Assembly: GCA_005239635.1 (NCBI GenBank) | Contig: SBBQ01000013.1 | Span: forward strand, 57,841-121,840 | DNA from: Uliginosibacterium gangwonense | GTDB taxonomy: Bacteria; Pseudomonadota; Gammaproteobacteria; Burkholderiales; Rhodocyclaceae | Length of the DNA: 64,000 bases | Reading direction: 5' to 3' | Shown here: positions 30,704 through 39,533 of the stretch, piece after piece | Numbering within the stretch: position 1 is the first letter of the stretch | How the letters are laid out: every line of letters begins with the position of its first letter | The notes under the pieces: model-generated | Told to the model about the DNA's origin: nothing | Database searches by the model: none | Seen by the model: the letters and a program-made list of their open reading frames with translations, nothing else | Position numbers and translations under genes: made by a program

Positions 30704-31312
30704 ATGCGTAAATCTGTGTGGCAAGGTTTCGCTGGCATCATGATGTTAAGTGCGCTGACTGTTTGGAGTGTTTGTGCGCAAGCCGATACAACGCCCGGAG
30801 CGGTCGTGTCAGGCGTGCGTTTCGAACCCGCCCAGCGTGTTGCCAATGTCGATTTGCAATTAAATGGCGCGGGCCTACGCAAAAAACTGTTTATCAGCGT
30901 CTATGCCATGGGGCTGTACGTGCCCAGCAAAGCAGCTTCAATCGAACTTCTCAACAAGCAGACGGGGCCGCGCCGCATTCTCATTGCGACCTTGCGTGAT
31001 TTGTCCGGCGAGCAGTTTGAGGACGCCCTCGTCAAAGCTATCAACAAACGCCAAGAGCCTGCTAAATTGGCAAAGCTGCAAGCGCGCCTCGATGAGTTTT
31101 CGCGCACTTTGCTGAGCATTAAAACCTTACCGGAAGGCGCGCGAATTCAACTCGATTGGTTGCCGGATTCCGGTACTGTGCTTACCGTAAATGGTACGCA
31201 ACAAGGTAAGCCCATCGCGGGCGAAGACTTTTACCAAGCGCTGCTCGACATTTGGCTGGGTGGCGACCCGATTCAAGACAGCCTCAAAACGGATTTGCTA
31301 GCCAAGCCTTAG
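30704..31312 (+). CDS. Chalcone-isomerase-like exported protein
   Basis: 202 residues from the ATG at 30704, behind AGGAGAAAGGC. A signal peptide (FAGIMMLSALTVWSVCAQA) is followed by the bacterial CHI-like domain: VSGVRFEPAQRV, LNGAGLRKKLFISVYAMGLYV, DLSGEQFEDALVKAINKR and a C-terminal GEDFYQALLDIWLGGDP. The bacterial family is periplasmic and of unknown activity; true chalcone isomerisation is not implied. It stands 86 bases after proA and 24 before ogt. Confidence 0.88.
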   Translation: MRKSVWQGFAGIMMLSALTVWSVCAQADTTPGAVVSGVRFEPAQRVANVDLQLNGAGLRKKLFISVYAMGLYVPSKAASIELLNKQTGPRRILIATLRDLSGEQFEDALVKAINKRQEPAKLAKLQARLDEFSRTLLSIKTLPEGARIQLDWLPDSGTVLTVNGTQQGKPIAGEDFYQALLDIWLGGDPIQDSLKTDLLAKP

Positions 31313-31336
31313 TTCGTCTTGCTCAAGGAGCCGACC

Positions 31337-31876
31337 ATGTCAGTCGCCAAACCAAATCAAACCTACCACGCTGTAATTTCTGCAGGCACGTTTGCGTTGG
31401 GCGTGCAGCTGCAGGCCGATGCGCTGAGCGAGTTGGTGTTTTTAGCGCCGCAGCCTGATTGGCAAAGCCCGACATTGGCAAAAGCCGAAGCTAAATTAGT
31501 AGCGGAAACGCGTCGCCAAGTTTTGGCCTACCTTAAGCGCCCCGACTTTGATTTTGATCTACCGTTATTACCGCAAGGAACTGAGCATCAGCGCCGCGTT
31601 TGGCAACAGATTGCCGATATCCCAACCGGTGAGGTAACCAGCTACGGCGAAATTGCGCGTTGCATTGGTTCTGCGCCACGTGCTGTGGGGCAAGCCTGTG
31701 GCGCCAATCCCTATCCCGTTGTGGTGCCGTGTCATCGCGTGGTGAGCGCGGTGCTCGATACATCCGGCCAAAACGGTTTGGGCGGCTTTGCGCGAGAACG
31801 CGGCGGATTCTTGCTCGACGTTAAGCGCTGGCTGTTACAGCACGAGGGTGTCCTTGCCACCGCGACAGCCGCCTGA
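31337..31876 (+). CDS. ogt: Methylated-DNA--protein-cysteine methyltransferase
   Basis: 179 residues from the ATG at 31337, with AAGGAG nine bases upstream. The active site is NPYPVVVPCHRVV with the alkyl-accepting Cys. The DNA-binding part reads QRRVWQQIADIPTGEVTSYGEIA, followed by APRAVGQACGANP, and a C-terminal GGFARERGGFLLDVKRWLL. It repairs O6-alkylguanine by suicide transfer. Two ATTGGCAAA words lie 16 bases apart in its N-terminal codons (31458, 31474). Its 3' end overlaps the xerD start. Confidence 0.96.
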   Translation: MSVAKPNQTYHAVISAGTFALGVQLQADALSELVFLAPQPDWQSPTLAKAEAKLVAETRRQVLAYLKRPDFDFDLPLLPQGTEHQRRVWQQIADIPTGEVTSYGEIARCIGSAPRAVGQACGANPYPVVVPCHRVVSAVLDTSGQNGLGGFARERGGFLLDVKRWLLQHEGVLATATAA

Positions 31877-32804
31877 GTCCTCGCCGGCTGTGCCGGTTAC
31901 CGAGTTCGACTGTATTGACGAGTTTTGCGATGGGCTGTGGCTTGAACACGGCTTGTCACGCAACACGCTCGCCTCTTATCGCAACGATTTGCGTCTGCTG
32001 GCCGCTTGGCTCGCACACAAGCCGCTTTCCTTGAGGCAGGCGCAACATGCTGATCTTGCCGCTTTTCTCGCCGACTATAGCCGCACGCATAAAGTCACCA
32101 GCCAGCGCCGCATGCTGACAGTGCTTAAGCGTTTCTATCGTTATCAACAAGCGCATGCCTTGATGCAGCATGACCCGGTGTCGTTGCTTGATTCGCCGGC
32201 GCTTCCGCAACGTTTTCCAAAAGTGGTTTCAGAAGCGCAAGTCGAGGCTTTGTTGCAAGCGCCCGATATTTTGGATTGGCGAGGGCTCAGAGACCGTGCC
32301 ATGCTGGAACTGTTATACGCAACTGGCTTGCGTGTTTCAGAACTCGTAAGCCTACGCATGTTTGAGTTGTCGCTCACAGAAGGCGTGGTACGGGTAATGG
32401 GTAAGGGCTCAAAAGAACGGCTCGTGCCGATGGGGGAGGTGGCGCAAGATTGGCTGCAACAATATTTGCAAAAGGCACGAATGGCATTGCTGCAAGGTGG
32501 TCTATCTGAGTTTGTCTTCGTGGCGAGCCGCCGTCAAAGTGAGCAACGCGGCGCTGCACTTTCCCGTCAAATGTTTTGGCGTTTGATTAAACAATACGCT
32601 GTAAAAGCCGGCATGCCGGCTGGCAAATTGTCGCCCCATACCTTGCGTCACGCTTTTGCGACGCATTTGCTTAACCACGGGGCCGATTTGCGGGTGGTTC
32701 AACTATTGCTAGGACATGCCGATATTTCTACGACACAGATCTATACCCATGTCGCGCGAGAGCGACTAAAAACTTTACATGCGGTGCATCATCCACGAGG
32801 TTGA
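31848..32804 (+). CDS. xerD: Tyrosine recombinase XerD
   Basis: 318 residues from the GTG at 31848 (start uncertain; the frame is open further upstream inside ogt, and the GTG at 31890 is also possible). The N-terminal SAM-like domain (FCDGLWLEHGLSRNTLASYRNDL) and the catalytic domain are complete: Arg in LLYATGLRVSELVSLR, Lys in RVMGKGSKERLVPMG, HTLRHAFATHLL with His and Arg, LLGHADISTTQIYTHV with His and nucleophile Tyr. It resolves chromosome dimers at dif with XerC. The stop overlaps the start of the cyclase pseudogene (TGATG). Confidence 0.94.
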   Translation: MSLPPRQPPESSPAVPVTEFDCIDEFCDGLWLEHGLSRNTLASYRNDLRLLAAWLAHKPLSLRQAQHADLAAFLADYSRTHKVTSQRRMLTVLKRFYRYQQAHALMQHDPVSLLDSPALPQRFPKVVSEAQVEALLQAPDILDWRGLRDRAMLELLYATGLRVSELVSLRMFELSLTEGVVRVMGKGSKERLVPMGEVAQDWLQQYLQKARMALLQGGLSEFVFVASRRQSEQRGAALSRQMFWRLIKQYAVKAGMPAGKLSPHTLRHAFATHLLNHGADLRVVQLLLGHADISTTQIYTHVARERLKTLHAVHHPRG

Positions 32805-33958
32805 TGCAGGATGACATGAAAAACTTTGAACTGACCCTGGCCCAACAGCTGCGCGTCACAGACTATGAAATTGTCGAGCGCAAGCGTTTGCTTAATTTCA
32901 GTCCAGATGACGAAAAAGTGCTCGGTGAATGCGGCAATTTAGTGCGTCGAAATATCGATTCGCTGGTCGATGAGTTTTATCGGCAACAGCTATCGCACCC
33001 CGCGATTGCGCAAATTATTGGCGACCAAACCACATTGTCGCGATTGGCAAATGCGCAACGTAATTACATTTTGGATTTGTTTTCGGGCAGCTATGACCTA
33101 GCCTACGTCAATAATCGTTTGCGTATCGGCATGGTGCATAAGCGCATTGGCGTGGAGCCTAAGTACTACATGTCGGCCATGTTGGTGCTGCGGAACATGC
33201 TTGCCAATCTTTTTCGCCAGCATTTGCAAGACGATATACATCGTCGGGTGATCATGTTGTCGCTCGATAAACTGCTCAATTTTGACTCAACCCTGGTATT
33301 CGACACCTATCTGCATTCAATGCTCGAAGCTGTACAGTCGGAACGTGCGCGCGTTCAACTGTATGCCGAAAGCTTGGAACAAAAGGTGATTGAACGTACG
33401 CGCCAGTTGGAACATGAGTCGACGCATGATGCGTTAACCGGCTTATACAACCGACGAGCCAGTGTGGACATGTTGCGTGGTGAATTGGCGCGCGGCCAGC
33501 GCCGTGGTACGAGCGTAGCTTTGTTGTTTTTTGATGTGGATCGTTTCAAGCAAATTAACGATCAAGAAGGGCATGCTGCAGGCGACCGAGCGCTGTAATT
33601 TATTTCCACCTCAATTGCCAATGTGTGCCGCGAAGGCGATGTGGCGTTTCGTTACGGTGGCGATGAGTTTTGTATTTTGTTGCCAGATACAGATTGCGAA
33701 GGCGCGATGTCTTTCTCAGCGCGCTTGCATGAAGAGTTGGCGATGAGTGGTCGCAATCTCACGATTTCAATTGGCATTGCCTGCACGGGGCCGCACAATT
33801 ATTGTGACCCTGAAGCACTCATTTTAAAAGCTGATCAAATGATGTATCGCTCTAAGAAAGCGGGCAGTGGGCTTACCCATATGTGCCACGATGGCGATGA
33901 TGAAGGGGTGTGTTGCGCGGTGCCAGGCAGCAGCATTGACGGAACCGCGGCCGCTTAA
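32804..33958 (+). pseudogene. Globin-coupled diguanylate cyclase interrupted by in-frame TAA
   Basis: One uninterrupted frame of 384 codons except for a TAA at 33596-33598 (codon 265). Residues 1-160 are a globin-coupled sensor domain with proximal-type H112 in RIGMVHKRIGVEPKYYMS. A helical linker (about 165-210) leads to a GGDEF domain: LTGLYNRRAS, FFDVDRFKQINDQEGHAAGDRAL, then the stop, then FISTSIANVCREGDVAFRYGGDEFCILLP, which carries the active motif. The piece before the stop lacks GGDEF; the piece after it would need a GTG at 33623. An oxygen- or redox-sensing cyclic-di-GMP synthase is the ancestral function. It starts inside the xerD stop (TGATG). A sequencing error is the alternative. 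Confidence 0.85.
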
Positions 33959-33967
33959 CCCAACGAA

Positions 33968-33983
33968 TTGCCGCTTGCGGCAA
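33968..33983. terminator. Short hairpin between convergent cyclase and folB
   Basis: TTGCCG / CGGCAA with a CTTG loop, followed on the plus strand by AGTTAATTTTT. It may terminate the xerD-cyclase transcript. The stem is short. Confidence 0.4.
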
Positions 33984-33985
33984 AG

Positions 33986-34336
33986 TTAATTTTTGCCGCG
34001 CTCTATCGTCACCCCCACGCGCTTCACGCCTGGCATGATGCCCATTTTTGCAATTGAAATTTTGACCCAAGGCGCGCCGAATTCTTCAAGCATGAGCGCA
34101 ATAACATATTCACCCAAGGTTTCTAATAAATTGAAATGCCGCGCCGCAAGTTCTTTGCGAATGCGGGCAATCACCTCTGCGTAGTCAATCGTCGCGGTAA
34201 TTTCGTCTTGTTGTGCGGCAGCGTCGGGCACCCCGAAAGTCATGCTGATTTCGAGCGTTTGCTGGCATGCGCGCTCGCGTGGGTAAATCCCCACCCAAGC
34301 ATCGACACGTAATTCTTCAATAAAAATGCAATCCAT
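33986..34336 (-). CDS. folB: Dihydroneopterin aldolase
   Basis: 116 residues from the ATG at 34336 (MDCIFIEELRVDAWVGIYPRE), the usual FolB length. The motif GIYPRERACQQTLEISMTF contains the family Glu, and NLLETLGEYVIALMLEEF is typical; the late Lys in VKISIAKMG completes the family pattern. It cleaves dihydroneopterin to 6-hydroxymethyl-dihydropterin in folate synthesis. It is divergent from plsY with about 32 bases between them. Confidence 0.95.
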   Translation of the reverse strand: MDCIFIEELRVDAWVGIYPRERACQQTLEISMTFGVPDAAAQQDEITATIDYAEVIARIRKELAARHFNLLETLGEYVIALMLEEFGAPWVKISIAKMGIMPGVKRVGVTIERGKN

Positions 34337-34368
34337 GAATTTCTGTCCAAGCGGTCGCAACAGGTAGA

Positions 34369-35019
34369 ATGCGCCGCATTCTATCCTTGGAGCAAGCTGT
34401 GGCGCTCGCTTTCTGTGCTTTATTGGGCTACGCCCTAGGTTGTTTGCCTTTTGCGGTCATTGTGTCGCGTTGTATGGGGCTGCAAGATCCTCGTCAATAC
34501 GGGTCGGGCAACCCCGGCGCAACCAATGTGTTGCGTACCGGAAATAAAAAGGCGGCATTGCTGACCTTGCTCGGCGATGCGCTAAAAGGCGTGGCGGCCA
34601 TTGTATTGGTGCGCGTGTTTGCCAATCAATTGGGGTTGCAGCCGGAACAGTTGTTGTTGGCTGCTGTGGTGGCCGGTGCGGCTGCATTTGTGGGGCACGT
34701 GTTCCCGGCCACGCTTGGGTTTCGTGGTGGCAAAGGGGTGGCAACGGCCGCTGGTGTGTTGCTTGCGCTGGATTGGCGCTTGGGTGCGGTTAGCTTGGCC
34801 GTGTGGTTGAGTGTGGCGTTTGTCACCCGTTATTCATCGTTGGCCGGCATGGTGGCTGCCATGGTGTCGCCGGTCGTTGCATGGTTTTTGTTTGAAGACC
34901 GATTGGTGCCCGTGGTTCTGCTCGTGATGGCGTTGGTTCTGGTATGGCGCCACAGTGAGAACATTCGTCGCTTGCGGGCGGGTACAGAGGGGCGCATCGG
35001 CGGTAAAAAAGCCGGTTAA
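34369..35019 (+). CDS. plsY: Glycerol-3-phosphate acyltransferase PlsY
   Basis: 216 residues from the ATG at 34369; the GTG at 34399 behind TTGGAG would give a more typical PlsY N-terminus and is a real alternative. Family motifs: SRCMGLQDPRQYGSGNPGATNVLR, LTLLGDALKGVAAI, GHVFPATLGFRGGKGVAT. Five or so membrane segments. It transfers acyl from acyl-phosphate to glycerol-3-phosphate at the inner membrane, the first step of phospholipid synthesis. An exact TTTGCCAAT word lies at 34618. Confidence 0.95.
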   Translation: MRRILSLEQAVALAFCALLGYALGCLPFAVIVSRCMGLQDPRQYGSGNPGATNVLRTGNKKAALLTLLGDALKGVAAIVLVRVFANQLGLQPEQLLLAAVVAGAAAFVGHVFPATLGFRGGKGVATAAGVLLALDWRLGAVSLAVWLSVAFVTRYSSLAGMVAAMVSPVVAWFLFEDRLVPVVLLVMALVLVWRHSENIRRLRAGTEGRIGGKKAG

Positions 35020-35042
35020 GCCCCTTGCGTTGCGCTGGGTAT

Positions 35043-35063
35043 GCGCCGACTAAGCGTTGGCGC
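35043..35063. terminator. Hairpin between convergent plsY and tsaD
   Basis: GCGCCGAC / GTTGGCGC pair over 8 bases (one G-U) around TAAGC. No T-tract, so termination is only suggested by its place between two converging stops. Confidence 0.35.
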
Positions 35064-35116
35064 TGTTGGCAGAATCGGCTATGTAGGCTTTCCTTAAGGC
35101 ACGCTCAGGCAGCACG

Positions 35117-36157
35117 TTAGGCTGAATGTTCCATTAACGGCCAGCGTGGTTTAACGCCAAAGCTGCCTGAGGCTTGCAGTTGCTCAGGGTGGCTGTGCGC
35201 ACGCAGTGCGCCGGCAAACGCAATCATGGCGCCGTTGTCTGTACAGAGTGCTAGTTCAGGGTAGAACACCTGTGATTTTCTGCGTTGTGCTTGCGCGTTG
35301 AGCGTTTCGCGCAGACGCTGGTTGGCGCCAACGCCGCCCGCCACGACAAGTTGCTTGAGCCCTGTTTGTCGGAGTGCGCTCATGGCTTTGGTGCACAGAA
35401 CATCGGCCACGGCCATTTCAAAATCAACTGCAAGGTCTGCCTTGTCGTTGTCTTGAATCCCTCGATTTACATGGGTTAGCACAGCGGTTTTGAGGCCGGC
35501 AAAACTAAAATCTAAATCGCCTGAGTGCAACATGGGGCGTGGCAAGGTAAAGCGGCCTGCTGTGCCTTGTTTTGCCAATGCAGCCAGTTGCGGGCCGCCA
35601 GGGTAGCCTAGGCCCAGTAGCTTGGCCGTTTTGTCGAAGGCTTCGCCTGCGGCATCGTCCAGCGTTTCACCCAATAATTCGTATTGTCCGACGCCTTCCA
35701 CTCGCATTAATTGCGTATGCCCACCTGAAACCAGTAGGGCAACGAATGGAAAGCTTGGTGGGGTGTCGGATAACAGGGGCGAAAGCAAGTGGCCTTCTAG
35801 ATGATGAATTGGCAAAGTTGGCTTATTAAGGCCCTGTGCCAAGGCATTGGCAAAAGCGGCGCCGGTGAGCAGTGCCCCCGCGAGGCCGGGGCCGGCTGTG
35901 TAGGCTATCGCATCAATTTGCTCGGCTTGCTTGCCGGCCTGCTTTAAAACTTGACGGTATAACGGCACGAGGCGGCGAATATGGTCGCGCGAGGCGAGTT
36001 CTGGTACTACGCCGCCATATTCCGCGTGCAGGTCGATTTGTGAATGCAGTGCATGCGCTAACAGACCACTAGCAGGCTGATCGACACTTTTTGCATCCAG
36101 CTGATACAGGGCGACGCCAGTTTCGTCGCAGGAGGATTCAATGCCTAGGATCAGCAT
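35117..36157 (-). CDS. tsaD: tRNA N6-threonylcarbamoyladenosine synthase subunit TsaD
   Basis: 346 residues from the ATG at 36157 ([17 protein letters not shown]). ASKHA ATPase fold with metal-binding [21 protein letters not shown], and the late [14 protein letters not shown] and [12 protein letters not shown]. It builds t6A37 on ANN-decoding tRNAs with TsaB, TsaC and TsaE, none of which is in the window. An upstream ATG at 36196 would add 13 residues. It is divergent from rpsU. Three exact words (35571, 35808, 35846) lie inside. Confidence 0.97.
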   Translation of the reverse strand: MLILGIESSCDETGVALYQLDAKSVDQPASGLLAHALHSQIDLHAEYGGVVPELASRDHIRRLVPLYRQVLKQAGKQAEQIDAIAYTAGPGLAGALLTGAAFANALAQGLNKPTLPIHHLEGHLLSPLLSDTPPSFPFVALLVSGGHTQLMRVEGVGQYELLGETLDDAAGEAFDKTAKLLGLGYPGGPQLAALAKQGTAGRFTLPRPMLHSGDLDFSFAGLKTAVLTHVNRGIQDNDKADLAVDFEMAVADVLCTKAMSALRQTGLKQLVVAGGVGANQRLRETLNAQAQRRKSQVFYPELALCTDNGAMIAFAGALRAHSHPEQLQASGSFGVKPRWPLMEHSA

Positions 36158-36379
36158 GAGGAGGCGAAGCTCTTTAAGTTGCGAGGGGTGGGGCATACGC
36201 CGTACCCAGTTTGAAGGGGTGACGCATTGTGCATTCCGATGCCCTGTATTTTACCCTTGATTGATTAGACGATGCTGGGCTGGCGTGCCGAGAATGCGCG
36301 CTAGCTTGGGTTATAGGCCGTACAATGCACGGCCAACCCTTTGCCTGAAGAGGCTCTAGCGGAACATTGCGGGGTGTAC

Positions 36380-36407
36380 TTGCTTTTTCGGTTCGCGGCG
36401 GTATAAT
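36380..36407 (+). promoter_or_regulatory. Sigma-70 promoter of rpsU
   Basis: TTGCTT (36380-36385), 16-base spacer, TATAAT (36402-36407). The -10 is perfect. It lies 36 bases before the rpsU start and drives the macromolecular-synthesis cluster. Confidence 0.75.
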
Positions 36408-36442
36408 CGCCGGCTTTCCGCATTCATTTTAGGAAGCACCCC

Positions 36443-36655
36443 ATGCCGGGTATTCGCGTCAAGGAAAACGAACCCTTCGAGGTCGCCATTCGTCGCTTTA
36501 AGCGTACGGTGGAAAAAGCAGGCACGCTCACCGATTTGCGCGCCCGTGAGTTCTATGAAAAGCCCACGCAGGAGCGTAAGCGTAAGCTCGCCGCTGCTGT
36601 GAAGCGTCACCACAAGCGTCTGCGTAGCCAGACGTTGCCGCCCAAGCTGTACTAA
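36443..36655 (+). CDS. rpsU: 30S ribosomal protein S21
   Basis: 70 residues, full length: [20 protein letters not shown] at the start and a strongly basic C-terminus ending LPPKLY. Shine-Dalgarno AGGAAG eight bases upstream of the ATG. It helps initiation by the 30S subunit. It is the first gene of the rpsU-yqeY-dnaG-rpoD cluster; a strong terminator 170 bases downstream should make most transcripts end after rpsU. Confidence 0.98.
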   Translation: MPGIRVKENEPFEVAIRRFKRTVEKAGTLTDLRAREFYEKPTQERKRKLAAAVKRHHKRLRSQTLPPKLY

Positions 36656-36824
36656 GCAGTTTCAGGGGTGGGATTTGCGACTGAGCGTTTTGGCTTTGTG
36701 TCGCGGTGCCGAGTTTAGCCCCAGTAGTTGCTTGTAGTTGGGTGCGGGTGCGCTGCTTTGCCGTAAGGCAAGGACTTATGCCAGCACATTGAGGTTGTTG
36801 TGGTGTTACGCAATAGCAATCTCT

Positions 36825-36862
36825 AACAGCCGAAGCCGCAATATGCGGCTTCGGCTGTTTTT
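36825..36862 (+). terminator. Strong terminator between rpsU and yqeY
   Basis: A perfect 16-bp stem (36825-36840 with 36844-36859), loop ATA, then TTTTTG. It stands inside the macromolecular-synthesis cluster, at the place of the known E. coli rpsU-dnaG intraoperonic terminator T1, and should reduce expression of dnaG and rpoD relative to rpsU. Confidence 0.92.
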
Positions 36863-36928
36863 GTTTATCGTTGGTCTGCTGTTAGTCTTGCGGTGGACAG
36901 TGTTTGATGACTTGGTCAGGAGACCATC

Positions 36929-37369
36929 GTGACACTTAAAGTACGTATTAGCGATGACATGAAGAGCGCCATGAAAGCGCGCGAAACGGCGCGTTTGGGT
37001 GCCATTCGCTTGCTGCAGGCGGCGATCAAGCAAAAAGAAGTAGATGAGCGCGTTGAGTTGGACGACGCGGGTGTAGTTGCGGTGATCGACAAAATGATCA
37101 AGCAGCGCCGCGATTCTATTAGTCAGTATGAGACGGCGGGCCGCCAAGATTTGGTTGAGGCGGAACGCTTTGAGCTGGATGTTTTGTCTGCTTATATGCC
37201 GCAACAGTTAAGCGAAGCTGAAGTGTTGGCAGCAATTGATGCGGCCATTGCGGGCGCTGGCGTCACGGGCCCTGCGGCCATGGGCAAGGTGATGGGCGTG
37301 CTCAAGGCGCAGTTGGCCGGCCGTGCCGACATGACTGAAGTTTCAAAGCTGGTAAAAAGTAAGCTCTAA
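36929..37369 (+). CDS. GatB/YqeY domain protein
   Basis: 146 residues from a GTG at 36929 with CAGGAG upstream. The YqeY domain is clear: helical N-terminus (MKSAMKARETARLGAIRLLQ), RRDSISQYETAGRQDLVE, and the tail domain SEAEVLAAIDAAIAGAGV with MGKVMGVLKAQLAGRADM. Related to the tRNA-binding tail of GatB; its own function is not settled, but it often sits between rpsU and dnaG as here. It ends at a long hairpin. Confidence 0.92.
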   Translation: MTLKVRISDDMKSAMKARETARLGAIRLLQAAIKQKEVDERVELDDAGVVAVIDKMIKQRRDSISQYETAGRQDLVEAERFELDVLSAYMPQQLSEAEVLAAIDAAIAGAGVTGPAAMGKVMGVLKAQLAGRADMTEVSKLVKSKL

Positions 37370-37402
37370 TCACACGCGAAGACATTGAGTCTTCGCGTGA
37401 TT
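37368..37402 (+). other. Long hairpin between yqeY and dnaG
   Basis: CGCGAAGAC pairs with GTCTTCGCG around ATTGA, with extension over AATCA/TGATT beyond a 2-base bulge. It begins in the yqeY stop and lacks a T-tract, so it is better read as an RNA processing or stability element than a terminator; the E. coli operon has an RNase E site in a similar position (between dnaG and rpoD). Confidence 0.55.
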
Positions 37403-37458
37403 GTTCGATGACGCTGCGGCGAGCGTGAGGCGTGTAGTCGGCATAACACAGGCACAGC

Positions 37459-39444
37459 ATGATTCCTCAGTCCTTCATTCAGGAATTGTTAGCCCGCGTA
37501 GACATCGTTGATGTCGTCGAACGCTATTTGCCGCTTAAAAAAGCCGGCGCCAATTACAAGGCTTGTTGCCCCTTTCACGGCGAAAAAACCCCCTCATTCA
37601 CTGTCAGTCAGAGCAAACAGTTTTATCACTGCTTTGGCTGTGGTGCCAATGGCAGCGCGCTCGGCTTTGTTATGGAATACCAGGGCTTGCCGTTTCCTGA
37701 GGCGGTTGAGGAGCTGGCGCGCCAAGTGGGGATGGCTGTGCCGCGTGAGACTGAGACGCCTGCACAAATTCAGCAGCGCGAGCGCGCGGGCTCGCTTCAC
37801 GAAATCATGGCTGAGGCGTCGCGTTACTATCGCGAACAGCTCAAGCACTCTCAGCGCGCAATTGATTATCTAAAGCGTCGTGGTTTGACCGGCCAAGTCG
37901 CCCAGCGCTTTGGTTTGGGCTATGCGCCTGCCGATTGGCAAAATCTACAGGCGGTTTTTCCGGATTATGCGGCCGCCACCTTGTCCGAATGTGGCTTAGT
38001 GATTGATAGCGAAGCCACAGCTGAAAAATCTGCTCGCCGTTACGATCGTTTTCGCGATCGTGTGATGTTTCCGATTCTCGATGTGCGCGGCAAAGTCATT
38101 GGTTTTGGCGGACGCATTATTGATAACGGCGAACCCAAATACCTCAATTCTCCTGAGACGCCGCTGTTTGAAAAGGGCCGTGAGCTCTACGGCTTGGTGC
38201 AGGCGCGGCAGTCGATGCATGCGCTCAATCAAGTCATCGTGGTCGAAGGGTATATGGATGTGGTGGCGCTGGCGCAATACGGCGTTGAAAATGCTGTGGC
38301 CACGCTCGGCACGGCAACCACACCCGTTCATGTGCAAAAACTTTTGCGCCAAGTTGATGAAGTGGTGTTTTGTTTTGATGGCGATCGTGCCGGGCGCAAA
38401 GCCGCGTGGCGCGCGCTTGAGGCCTGTTTGGAGCAGCTGCAAGACGGCAAGCGCGTGCGCTTTCTGTTTTTGGCTGAAGAGCATGATCCGGATAGTTTTG
38501 TGCGCGAGGCGGGTGCAGAGGCATTTAGGGCGCTCGCTGCAAAATCTCCCCCGCTCACCAGTGTGCTGCTCAGCGAATTGAGCGAGCGCTGCGATTTGTC
38601 GACCTTGGAGGGGCGCACGCAGTTGGTGACGGAGGTGCGGCCGCTTCTGCAAAAACTGCAAGCGCCTATTATGCGTGCGCAATTAGTGCATGCGCTGGCG
38701 CAAGCGAGTCAGCTTGATGCGCCTGAAATTGAGCGTTTGTGTGCATTGGCAAAACCAGCGAATATACCTATGGGTTCGGGCTACGCATCATCACATGCGC
38801 CAAGTGAGCCCCCGCCCTATGCGCGCGATGATGATTTTGCCAATCATAGCGAAGCCTTTGTTGAGCGCGTGCGCGTAGAGCCGAGTAGAGATTTTGGTAG
38901 CAGCCGACGTGGAACCACCTTTCGTGGGCGCCGGCGCGATGCGCGCCCGGTACGTATGCCGGTTAAGCCGCCTGCGTCCCAAATGCGTCACTTATTGCGC
39001 TTGGTGTTGCAGCACCCCACATGGTCGGCGCGTTTGCCATTGGCTGTGTTGAGCGAAGAAGAGCAAGACGATGATAGCGGTGCCCTTCTGGCGCTGGCAG
39101 ATGCGGTGGATCACGGCGAAATTTCGGGGACCCGCTTTGAAGAGTTGCTGGAATATTTTCGAGGAACGGCGCACGAGGGTTTGTTGTCAGAATTGTGTGC
39201 AGAGATGATTGAGTCAGGCGAAACACACGATGCCAGCCAAGACGAGGCGGTTTTTGCCGATGCCATACGTCGTTTAGAAGAGCGTGCAAATTCACGTCAA
39301 ATTGCAGCGCTTCGGGCCGAAATTGGCCAAAACTCGCCAAATTCTCAACAAAGGCAAGAATTGGACCGGCTTCTTAAAGAAAAACAGTCGCTTGCATCAC
39401 GTGCATTGGCTGCTACAAAGAGTTATAATGACCAGTTCCGCTGA
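37459..39444 (+). CDS. dnaG: DNA primase
   Basis: 661 residues. N-terminal zinc-binding domain: CPFHGEKTPSFTVSQ with FYHCFGCGANGSALGF. TOPRIM core: VVEGYMDVVALAQYG, and CFDGDRAGRKAAWRALE with the catalytic acidic residues. The C-terminal helicase-binding domain begins near residue 515, after a linker that is Arg-rich (about 470-510). It makes RNA primers at the fork. The start lies 90 bases after yqeY. Three exact words lie inside (37934, 38745, 38836). Confidence 0.98.
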   Translation: MIPQSFIQELLARVDIVDVVERYLPLKKAGANYKACCPFHGEKTPSFTVSQSKQFYHCFGCGANGSALGFVMEYQGLPFPEAVEELARQVGMAVPRETETPAQIQQRERAGSLHEIMAEASRYYREQLKHSQRAIDYLKRRGLTGQVAQRFGLGYAPADWQNLQAVFPDYAAATLSECGLVIDSEATAEKSARRYDRFRDRVMFPILDVRGKVIGFGGRIIDNGEPKYLNSPETPLFEKGRELYGLVQARQSMHALNQVIVVEGYMDVVALAQYGVENAVATLGTATTPVHVQKLLRQVDEVVFCFDGDRAGRKAAWRALEACLEQLQDGKRVRFLFLAEEHDPDSFVREAGAEAFRALAAKSPPLTSVLLSELSERCDLSTLEGRTQLVTEVRPLLQKLQAPIMRAQLVHALAQASQLDAPEIERLCALAKPANIPMGSGYASSHAPSEPPPYARDDDFANHSEAFVERVRVEPSRDFGSSRRGTTFRGRRRDARPVRMPVKPPASQMRHLLRLVLQHPTWSARLPLAVLSEEEQDDDSGALLALADAVDHGEISGTRFEELLEYFRGTAHEGLLSELCAEMIESGETHDASQDEAVFADAIRRLEERANSRQIAALRAEIGQNSPNSQQRQELDRLLKEKQSLASRALAATKSYNDQFR

Positions 39445-39533
39445 GTGTGGCGTGTCCCTGCGAGGGGGTTTGTGCGTCATACAAGCAACACCATCCGGTT
39501 TTAGCGTAAATCATCATTTGATCAGAGGAATTC

